From assembly GCA_021613535.1 (NCBI GenBank), contig CP075492.1, positions 6,448,001 to 6,512,000 on the forward strand: a stretch of 64,000 nt of DNA. Direction: 5' to 3'. The stretch's first letter is position 1. Each line of letters begins with the position of its first letter. This DNA is from Adineta vaga (Eukaryota; Rotifera). A program made the position numbers and the translations under genes. The notes under the pieces were generated by a model. The model made no database searches and had not been told where the DNA came from. It worked only from the letters and a program-made list of their open reading frames with translations. Below, piece after piece: positions 25,703 through 34,102 of this stretch.

Positions 25703-26194
25703 TTATTCCCCGAATAAAACTAATTCATAATCAACACATTTCTTTGGAGGAATTTTTAAACGCTCATAAACTTTTTGTGCGGAAAGATTTTCCGATGCTG
25801 TTTGCCATATCATTGAACGAATATCATTTTGTTGACGAGCCTGATCTTGACATGCTCGAAGTAAAGAACCACCAACACCTAAACCACGTGCATCTGGTGT
25901 CACATATAAATCACTTAGAAGTGCTTGTCGACCTGGATAGGGTAGGAATGTCCATGACCAAAAGAGTGATGCAAATCCAATTGCTTGATGATTTTCATCT
26001 GTATTCTTTCGTGCTAGTAGATAAATACCTTGTCCTTGAGGATCTTTCACAATAGTATGACAAAGTGTACGAAGATCTTCAGTACTTGGTTTTGCAACAT
26101 GTGGTTCATCAGAATCATCACAATATGCACGCATAAGTAAAATCAATTCTTCTATGTCTGATTCATCAGCGACACGTATGGTAATTGCGGACAT
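25703..26194 (-). CDS. GNAT-family N-acetyltransferase (copy A, intronless)
   Basis: 163 residues from an ATG at 26194 (MSAITIRVADESDIEELI), single exon. Members of this fold move an acetyl group from acetyl-CoA to an amine; the acceptor cannot be told from sequence. The acetyl-CoA-binding motif A is visible as LSDLYVTPDARGLGVGGSLL (R-x-x-G-x-G), followed by a motif-B-like MIWQTASENLSAQKVYERL. The style (LMRAYC, GFASLFWSWTF, AQKVYERL) is that of bacterial GNATs. It is intronless where neighbours have an intron every few hundred bases, which is compatible with horizontal acquisition. It stands head-to-head with a second related GNAT, 145 bp between ATGs. Confidence 0.85.
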   Translation of the reverse strand: MSAITIRVADESDIEELILLMRAYCDDSDEPHVAKPSTEDLRTLCHTIVKDPQGQGIYLLARKNTDENHQAIGFASLFWSWTFLPYPGRQALLSDLYVTPDARGLGVGGSLLRACQDQARQQNDIRSMIWQTASENLSAQKVYERLKIPPKKCVDYELVLFGE

Positions 26195-26339
26195 CTTTTA
26201 TGAAACACTATGTATTGACTCTCTTCTTATCGCATACATGCCCGACATAGAAAACAAGAGAACAGAAAAGAAAAGAAGAAAAAAACAAAGCTTAAAGCTT
26301 GTTTTTCTGATATTTATTTATCATTTGGAAAGAAAAAAC
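26195..26339. promoter_or_regulatory. shared divergent promoter region of the GNAT pair
   Basis: 145 bp between two oppositely oriented ATGs (26194 minus, 26340 plus). It is purine-rich toward the plus-strand gene. It must contain both 5' UTRs and core promoters; no specific box is identified. Confidence 0.5.
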
Positions 26340-26834
26340 ATGTCGACGCCAGCAGTTAAATCACAATGTTCTATTGATCTTGTGAATGAAAATGATTTAC
26401 CTGATTTATTACCATTATTACGAGCTTATTGTGAATTTTATAATCAAACTGAACATATTCCATTGGCTGGTGATGAAGCTCTCATGTCTGTATCACGAGC
26501 ACTTCTAGCCAATCCAAATCAAGAAGGTATTCAACTTCTTGCTCGTGATAGTAACGATCGAACAGCAATTGGTTTTGCAACAGTTTTTTGGACTTGGTCA
26601 ACATTAAAAGGAGGTCGTTTGGCAATTATGAATGATCTTTATGTAAAAGAAAACTATCGAGGACAAGGTATTGCAGATTTGTTGATAAGTGAATGTGCAC
26701 GACGAGCACGTGAACATGGAGATTTGTGTTTAACATGGCAAACATCAGTTGATAATAAACGTGCTCAAACTGTTTATAACAGAAGTGGAGCATTCAAAAG
26801 TGATCGTTGGCTTGATTATTATCTAAAATTATAG
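26340..26834 (+). CDS. GNAT-family N-acetyltransferase (copy B, intronless)
   Basis: 164 residues from the ATG at 26340 (MSTPAVKSQCSIDLVNEND). The frame stays open upstream to 26154, but that part overlaps the minus-strand GNAT start and has no domain character. Acetyl-CoA motif A is NDLYVKENYRGQGIADLL; the following TWQTSVDNKRAQTVYNRSGA matches the same segment of copy A. About a third of residues match copy A on inspection, including LLRAYC, the FW-W-W block and AQ-VY, so the two are diverged paralogues or two related acquisitions. It is intronless and of bacterial type. The acceptor substrate is unknown. Confidence 0.85.
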   Translation: MSTPAVKSQCSIDLVNENDLPDLLPLLRAYCEFYNQTEHIPLAGDEALMSVSRALLANPNQEGIQLLARDSNDRTAIGFATVFWTWSTLKGGRLAIMNDLYVKENYRGQGIADLLISECARRAREHGDLCLTWQTSVDNKRAQTVYNRSGAFKSDRWLDYYLKL

Positions 26835-26937
26835 AATTCAATTTTAGTACAGGAAAACATCTAATAAAAAAACAAAAACAAGCCGAATTTGAATGATTTT
26901 TCGGTGCTACTTACTCGTTTGTTCTCTTTTAGATAGA

Positions 26938-27973
26938 ATGATTTGTTCAGAATCGATCGAATTTTTAACTATACTTTCTGTTTTTACTCTGTTTCTATTT
27001 TCACCAATTATAACAATAATTCTTTTTATTGGTCTATCATGGTTTTGGTCATTGTCGATGACTTTATTTCTTCTTCTACTGTATGCTTCTTGGATGTATT
27101 TTGATCGTAATATCGATTCTCAAGGTGGTCGTTGGTCTGAACGATTACGTCGATCACCTATTTGTACCAATTTTACAAATTATTTTCCTTTAAAACTAAT
27201 CAAAACAGAGGATCTTGATTCCAATCGAAATTATATCTTTGGATTTCATCCACATGGATCTTTTAGTTTCGGAGCTTTGGGTAACTTTGGTACTGAAGCA
27301 ACAGGCTTTTCTACTCTTTTTCCGAGTATTCGTCCACATTTGATGCTTCTTCATCTACAATTTCTCTTTCCCTTTACGCGAGAAATTTTATTAAGATTAG
27401 GTGCATGTTGTGTATCGAAAGAAAGTTGTGAATATTTCCTTAATGGAAATCAAGGTAAAGGTCATGCGTTAGTAATTGTCATTGGAGGCGCACGTGAAAT
27501 GTATCTGACAGAAAATGATACGATGAAATTGTATTTGAAGAAAAGAAAAGGTTTTGTTACATTAGCATTAAAACATGGGTAGGTTTGATCCTTGTTTTTG
27601 AACGATTGAACAAGAATATCGAACCTTTAGAGCATCCCTGGTACCCGTAATATCATTTGGTGAAAATGAATTGTATCAACGAACGAACTGTTTTAATTTA
27701 ATTCCAAATGGAATTGTTTGGGGTCGATTTCTCTTCGGACATATTCCACTTCGACGTCCTGTTTTTACTGTTGGTAAGAGAAATTCATTGAATCAAGATT
27801 AGAATACATATTTATTTCTAGTTGGTAAACCTATTCATGTCAATCAAAATGTCAATCCATCGATCGAAGATATAGATCAACTTCATCATGAATATATCCA
27901 AGCTGTCGATGAGTTATTTGAGATGAATAAAACTAAATATGGTTTAGGACATGTTAAACTAGAGATTATTTAA
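26938..27973 (+). CDS. DGAT2/MGAT-family acyltransferase
   Basis: ER-membrane enzyme of the diacylglycerol O-acyltransferase 2 family, which adds fatty acyl-CoA to mono- or diacylglycerol (some members use wax alcohols). Three exons: 26938-27578, 27631-27773 and 27822-27973, about 311 residues. An N-terminal hydrophobic hairpin precedes the catalytic HPHG in YIFGFHPHGSFSFGALGNF. Then come GGAREM (GGxxE), RKGFVTLALKHG and, across the intron, ASLVPVISFGENELY, all DGAT2 signatures, ending VVGKPIHV and KTKYGL. The segment between ENELY and the end is about 25 residues shorter than in human DGAT2. I prefer the start at 26938 over the in-frame ATG at 26893 because an acceptor-like TTTTAG lies just before it. 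It begins 103 bp behind the GNAT stop. Confidence 0.87.
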
Positions 27974-28104
27974 TATCTATCAATTCTTCTTATCATTTAA
28001 CCTGAAGAACTTGAAGAACATTTAAATGTCAATGATAGAACGAGTCAAAGTTTTCGACATTTACTTTCTTTTTTTAAATTGGTGTCAATATAAGAAAATA
28101 TAGT

Positions 28105-28168
28105 GAAACCTCTCTAAGATGAACCCTAAAGAGACTGTACAAAAAAGTGTTCATCTTATGAAGGTTTC
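28105..28168. repeat. imperfect inverted repeat (hairpin), possible transposon end
   Basis: Two 20-base arms (28105-28124 and 28149-28168) are near-complementary, about 17 of 20 positions, around a 24-base loop. The left arm starts gaaacctctctaagatgaac. The consensus gaaacct(c/t)..taagatgaac, flanked by TA, recalls termini of pogo/Tigger-type DNA transposons, but no transposase remains. Confidence 0.45.
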
Positions 28169-28555
28169 ATTTTGAATGAAGTTTATTTCATATGTAATTA
28201 AATAGTGTATGATAAGTATACAACACAAATGATAATGAATACTATATACGTCTTATATTAATATCTGTTACAAAGAATATTGAATAAAAAAAAACTATAC
28301 TTCTCATCTATCCAAGTTTGATTTATGATTACTGTAGTATGTAGCTTATTCTCTTATCTTCTTATTGAGGATTGACAAAGTTCAGTTTTAGATCGAAAGT
28401 AATGAACTGGTTTAACTTCATTAAAATATCTTCAAAATGATCTGTGTAGCTTTATAAGATTGAGTAATTCCTAAAACTGAACTATTAAAACAGTTTAGTC
28501 TATTTGAATGCAGTTCGTGAACTTCAACTTGCCAATCATTGCTCCTCCTTTCATA

Positions 28556-29104
28556 CAAGAAAAACGTATTTAATCAGTACTTGTTCTTGAGGGTATGTTT
28601 GAAATGCATGCAACAAGAGATGATACAATGAGGATTTTATATCAAACGAAGAAAATGTTTTGTTCAATTAGCATTACAATATGGATAAAAATTGAATTAA
28701 TAACTTTTCAAACAAAAACAAATGAAGATAAAAAAATGATTTTGTTGATATTTTAGAGCATCAATTGTATCTGTTATTTCATTTGGTAAAAATGAACTTT
28801 ATAAAAGACGTACTTGTTTTAATATGATATCCAATGGGACTCCCTGTGGTTGATTGATTATTGGACACATACTGACTCGACATTCAGTGGTCACTGTTGG
28901 TAAGATAAATTTCTCTTCTACTAATAGAAAATATCTAATCAGACATATTTAGTTGGCAAACCTATTCATGTCAATCAAAATGTTAATCCAACTTCGGATG
29001 ATATAGATCAACTTCATCATCAATCTATGCAAGAAATTGAACAACTGTATGAAGATAACAAAAATACATATGCTTTAGAATATGTCAATCTCGAAATCAT
29101 TTAG
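28556..29104 (+). pseudogene. decayed partial duplicate of the DGAT2-like gene
   Basis: The sequence aligns base by base with the last half of the acyltransferase gene just upstream: the GGxxE region, the RKGFVTLALKHG region, both introns and the last exon ending in the same place (VGKPIHVNQNVNP matches with almost no change). Lesions: the first intron donor is lost (GGGTAGG in the source, GGATAAA here), and an in-frame TGA follows ATGGGACTCCCTGTGGT near 28850, where the source reads Trp. No N-terminal half or HPHG motif is present. It is a truncated tandem duplicate, not a working gene; the last exon (28952-29104) is oddly well kept. Confidence 0.82.
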
Positions 29105-29915
29105 ATACGTAATAGTTAATAACAACAACAATGACAACAACAAAAATACGAGTCTTGTTTAAAGAACGATCAATCAAATAGTAATGAGAATGATGACATT
29201 GAGCAACTTACATAGCATAACCTATTAGTCTCATATACCGTACTAACGTTCGTTGGTATTATGACATAATGCATAGTTGATTGAGCCTTTCTCTCTTGCT
29301 GTGTGTGTGTATGTATGTATGTATGTATAAATATGGATAACAATGACTGAGCTCTTTGAACCATTCGTACGTGTATAGTTGACACGGTAGTATTCTCAAG
29401 GTTGATTTCTAACAGATATATGGGATGGTTTCATGAAGGATGAAACGTTAAAACACGTAGATTAACAATAGCTCGTTCTTTTTTCTCACAATTCATGTTT
29501 GTTTTAATCTATTGAACCATTCTTCTTCATGTTTCTCTTTTCATGTTGATAATATACTCATCAACTAGAAATCGATTACATCATTCTTCATTTGTCCTTC
29601 AATACAAGTAAATCAATCCTTTCTAAAGTAACAGACTCAGAAATAATAATAATTTAATATAGATCGATTACAGTTGAAGGCTAATCAAAGAAAGAGAGAA
29701 AAGAACAAACTTTGATTGTTTGTTATCTCATCATATCCAGTAGCTATACATCAATTACACCCATATATTTCCAATGAATACATATATTGTTTCGTTCAAT
29801 GTTTATAAGAAATACACACACACACACAAACACACGAATTAAAGCTTACAAAAATGATTAAGTCAAAGAAGAAATTAAAAAAAAAACCACATGAAATGAT
29901 CCAGTTAATTCTTAT
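29105..29915. other. intergenic region with microsatellites
   Basis: 811 bp. It contains a GT/GTAT microsatellite at about 29301-29329 and an (AC)n tract at about 29813-29835. No exon is supported; it probably holds the 3' UTR of the lectin-like gene on the minus strand. Confidence 0.55.
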
Positions 29916-30704
29916 TCATACATCTGTTGTTGTACCACTGTCACTTGCTGATTCATTCGTATTACCTTTTAAATTATCATAAGCATCATCAGCCGGAAAT
30001 GGTTGTTGTTTTTCTTGTTCATATAATTTCGTACGTTTGATTAATGTCATACGTTTATAAACAAGAAAAGCACTAAGCATTAATAGAAAAAGAATCGTCG
30101 CAAAAACAATAAGAATAATTATTGTTCGAAATATATCACTAAATAGTGTACGTTGTTGAATTAAAACTGATTTATCTGCATTATGAAAATATTTTTTATA
30201 GAAATATTCTTTCCATGCAAGTTCATCTTCAATTGATATTGTTTCATTGAATAATTCAGGTGGCGTTTCAATATTAACTTTAGCTGAAAAGAGCACAACA
30301 TTTTCTTGTTTCGTACGATTTGATGAAGATAATTCTCGTTTATGTAAAATACAATCATAATCAACAATAATATGTTGAGAATAACTATTCACTTTTGTTA
30401 ACCATGGACATGTCGATGAATCCATAAGAATACATTGAATTGATATTGAACATGTACGGTGGTTATTACAAGGTAAGTAGTGTTTATTGAAACGTTTTTG
30501 ACATGCACTTCGTGAACAACCGTTACCTGTATAGAAGATAACTGAACGTAATTTAATAACAAAATTTAGTGGACATGATAGAAGACGAGTTGTATTCTCT
30601 GTTGTTTGATCATTTAAGCAACAATTTTCAAATTCATAATTCCATGATGGACATATATGAAGAAAGAATAAAATAGAAAAATAAAATACTAATCGAGGAA
30701 ACAT
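29916..30704 (-). CDS. single-pass membrane protein with SUEL-type lectin-like ectodomain
   Basis: 262 residues in one exon. The first about 20 residues (MFPRLVFYFSILFFLHICPS) are a signal peptide. The ectodomain (about 24-135) has eight or more Cys in the order seen in SUEL/rhamnose-binding lectin domains: L-x-C near the start, a YTGNGC segment, spaced C-x(n)-C pairs, CSISIQC, a CPWLTKV stretch and a closing VDYDC. Several N-glycosylation sites follow. A strong membrane helix at about 195-217 (IIILIVFATILFLLMLSAFLVY) is followed by basic residues and a short acidic, Ser/Thr-rich cytoplasmic tail. It would be a type I surface protein, possibly carbohydrate-binding as in latrophilin N-termini. 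The domain call rests on the Cys pattern and is moderate; the topology is clear. Confidence 0.65.
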   Translation of the reverse strand: MFPRLVFYFSILFFLHICPSWNYEFENCCLNDQTTENTTRLLSCPLNFVIKLRSVIFYTGNGCSRSACQKRFNKHYLPCNNHRTCSISIQCILMDSSTCPWLTKVNSYSQHIIVDYDCILHKRELSSSNRTKQENVVLFSAKVNIETPPELFNETISIEDELAWKEYFYKKYFHNADKSVLIQQRTLFSDIFRTIIILIVFATILFLLMLSAFLVYKRMTLIKRTKLYEQEKQQPFPADDAYDNLKGNTNESASDSGTTTDV

Positions 30705-31977
30705 GTCGAGATTTATTCTTCAATTGAACATCTAGAAAAAAAAGAAAAAGAAATGAAATTTACATTTTAATTATTTCATTCTTCGGTTTTGGTTGCCTTG
30801 TCATAAAATCAAATCAGTTGTAGGAAGAGAAAGTATCATATACATACATGTAAATATTCAATGAGAAGAGATTTTTCTTTGCAGTGAAACATTTAAGTAT
30901 ATTTATATATTGAAATACATTCGAGTGTCTATTTGGCATGAGTATGAATATAATAATTCTTTGATAGGGATCAGTACTCTGCCTCTTACTTGTTATGAAC
31001 TGTAACAAATACAATTGTATTGCGCGCTCTCTCTCGTTCTCGCTCTCTTCTCTTCTTCTCTTTCGTTCTCTCTCTCTCATGATATTGCATAAAGTAACAA
31101 CAATAATACCAGCAGTAAACCATCCAAAGATTAAACGATCTCTCTTCTTCTTCTTCTTCTTCTTCTTTTCTCTTTCTTCTCTTCCTTTGTTAGATGAATT
31201 GGTGATAGGTTTATACACAGACATTGCTGATGGAACTTCTTTCATAACTTCTATGAACAGTATACGACCATACGTCTGACAAGGCTTTTGTATATGTTTC
31301 GATGACATGGAGCATTCTTTTCTGATGGACATTCAAGGTTACAATCCGGAATATTCATTAAGTTCAACGAAAAAGAAAGATTATCGAAGAAGACAAAACA
31401 TTGTTCGAAAAAATATTTACCTTCATTATTGTAGACATATTAGACTAGAAAAAAGAATGACATGTACATATGTTTTGCTTTATTAGAAATGGTGAAATGA
31501 CAAGAATGAACTAACAATTCTCTATTGTATTATGAGTTAACTCAATGAGTTTTATTCTTATTATAAGTGACCTTTTTTTTTGGATAGTTCTCTGTACATT
31601 TGCTTGTCAAGGTTAAAAATCAAAAGACAATCATTATCGCATAACGAATATTATCAAAGCAATGTTAACAAGCTCATTTTCTCCTACTTTCTCTCTCTCT
31701 CTCTATCTCGATATCTATTCCGATCGCTTAAGGACATTGATTTCTAGTCGATAGAGAGAATACGTTCGATGGATAGTACATCGATTAATCGTTTAGACAT
31801 CTTACGTCATCTCTCTTTCTATTCAAACGTAAAAAAAGAAAAACTTATATTTACTATTGTCATAGTGACTATAGAAAAGAATAAAAAACTAATATGACTT
31901 ACTTACATTAAGTCTTTCGAACGGGAGAAAGAAAAGGTGTTTTGTTCTAGTTTTTTTTACCTCTTTTCATAAAATTA
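30705..31977. other. intergenic region with (TTC)n tract
   Basis: 1.27 kb between the lectin-like gene (-) and the first member of the tandem orphan pair (+). It contains a CT/TTC repeat at about 31020-31080 and (TTC)8-9 at about 31143-31168. The long frames on both strands here are built on these repeats and are not accepted as genes. It should contain the divergent promoters. Confidence 0.5.
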
Positions 31978-33796
31978 ATGGCACCAATACGAATAAAAGT
32001 GCAATTAGGAGAAGAAAAAAAAGGTTCTCGTGCAAGACCTTTGTTACGTAAATTTGTTTATGTTATCGAGTCAGCATCAAATCAAACAATTGCCGAACTT
32101 TTACAAACATTACAAAAATATATAATAGAAAAATTCTCACATATGAATATTGAAATCATTCAACTAAAGACCGATGATGGTTTTATCTTATCCAAATCGG
32201 ATCGATGTTCTGATGTATTAAAAGATAATGATCTTATTATTTGCGTTGATATGAGACGATTTATCGAAGAATATCAAGCATTTTTTATTGAAAATGTTAT
32301 TTGGTTAGAACGAAAACAGTATGATGTAACTATCAATAAAGAACGAGTTCTTCGAATTGGTCTTAATAATACTCCGGAATTATTTATACGATTGTATGGT
32401 ACAACTGATCTGAATAGTATTTATGTATTTGGATTTTGTGAATTAATTACAATTGCAAATCAAAAACAATCAAGTATAAGAAATGAAAGGAAAAATAGAA
32501 TTTTATATGAATATTTTAGATAGATTGATTGGTCGAATTGATAATACGATGGAATTTGAGCAATCATCGGAATTCGAATGGTTCATAGAATGTAAATGGG
32601 ATTATGATATCAATTCAAATACAACTTTATTTATTATTTGTAATACGAAACTTGGTTCAAGTAATGAAATATGGTCGGGAAAATTACAAATATTTCTTGA
32701 TCATTCTCGTAAGCGTATAGAAAAAGGTGAACTTATACAATTATCTACTGAATCAAGTGATGGTACAGCACTTACCGATCAACAACGTCAACGTTTGAAA
32801 GAACTTGCTGCTCAACTTCCTCCACCGAAACGATCAGGACCACAAATTGATCCTAATAGTCATCAAAATGTGAAAATAACAAAACATGAATGTGAAGGTG
32901 AATCAGCCGTTCGTATGACTTATGGAAATACAAATACTGTCCTAACAGAACACACTGAATCAGACACGAATGACATGTTTTTACAATATTTTACTATTAC
33001 ACATATTGTCTTTTCTAAACGACAAACAATATTACCAGAAATTCTTAATCAAAAGCGTTCTCAACCAATTGATAAACCAATTACCGTTGCGAATCTAGCT
33101 GTATTTTATCAAATACATGATGGTTCATGGCGAGAATGTCAAGATATTACAATTGGACTTGTATCTACACGCGATACAGAAACAACATGGTTACCACATT
33201 TAATAATTAATATCGAACCCGATAAATTTCTATCATTTTGTATTAAGGGATCAATTTTATTCAAAGGTATATGTGGCAATAGTAATATTACACGTCTTCG
33301 AACACATAAAAAATTACCACAACCACTGAAATTAAAGATCGTTGTTACGGATAATTATGATAAACAATGTTCATTAATTGTTGAACAATTAAATAAACCA
33401 CTTGAACTTGTAACAAAGGAATCATTGAAACCATCATTATGGTATATTAAAGATTTATTATCTTTTACTTATGCTGATGATTGTGATCTTGATGAAAGAT
33501 ATTACGTATACATGGGTATAAATAAAGAGAATAAAATAGTTATTGGATGGTTCAATAGTTCATCTTCAGTTTTTGATCGAAAAAAATTCTTAACCATGGA
33601 ATTTACTGCTAAACAAAATAAAACAACAGAAATTGATCTCACTGATATTGCTTATCATCAAAATTCCAATGAAGTCAAAGCAAAAATTCTACTTGATCCA
33701 GTAACATACATAACTTATGCTCTTCGAATTGAAATCTCGACATCAACATCAAAAGTTGAAGAAACACACATTATTCCTATTGATAAAATATCATAG
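31978..33796 (+). CDS. uncharacterised protein, tandem family member 1, coilin-like N-terminal fold
   Basis: Two exons (31978-32473, 32520-33796) joined across a 46-bp intron, gtataag to ttttag, give 590 residues. Read without the intron the gene looks frameshifted; with it, the protein aligns end to end with member 2. Residues about 3-95 resemble a ubiquitin-like beta-grasp of the coilin N-terminal type (basic strands, then DGFILSKSDRCSDVLKDNDLIICVD). A middle segment, QRQRLKELAAQLPPPKRSGPQID, and VTKHECEGE-like and EILNQKRSQ blocks are conserved in both copies. The rest looks beta-rich. No signal peptide, membrane helix or catalytic motif. I do not recognise the family and assign no function. 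Confidence 0.8.
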
Positions 33797-34102
33797 TTTT
33801 TTGTTAAAAAAACAAAACATTATTCGTTACATAAAAACAGTGACGAGTTTCCTAATCTTTATTTTCACTTTTATAAACATTGAATGTTCACGTCATCAAT
33901 CAAATCCATTAAATTCATAATCACATCGAACGCCTAACATGTTTCGAATTGATGGCCATGTCATCGTCTAGAAATAATTTCTACCGGTTACCGTAGTAAC
34001 ATAAAGAAAGGAGAAAAATACTTTGTTATTGAAATATAATGTCGTTGTCAACTGTGATGTATAAAAATAGGTTAAATATTTCAGTCGAGATCGTTGTACA
34101 AA
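33797..34102. other. spacer between the two tandem paralogues
   Basis: 306 bp, AT-rich, holding the 3' end of member 1 and the promoter of member 2. No coding exon is supported. Confidence 0.6.

Noticed and set aside
26154-26339. Longer N-terminus for GNAT copy B starting at 26154
   Set aside because: The extension overlaps the start of the opposite GNAT gene and is low-complexity Lys/Arg; the domain begins after the ATG at 26340.
30814-31332. Open frame of 172 codons on the minus strand with a Lys-rich run and a possible membrane helix (and a matching plus-strand frame)
   Set aside because: Built mainly on CT/TTC repeats, with no recognisable domain and low-complexity composition. A small real protein is not excluded but not supported.
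32440-32560. Apparent frameshift making tandem member 1 a pseudogene
   Set aside because: A 46-bp canonical GT-AG intron restores the frame and gives exact alignment with member 2.
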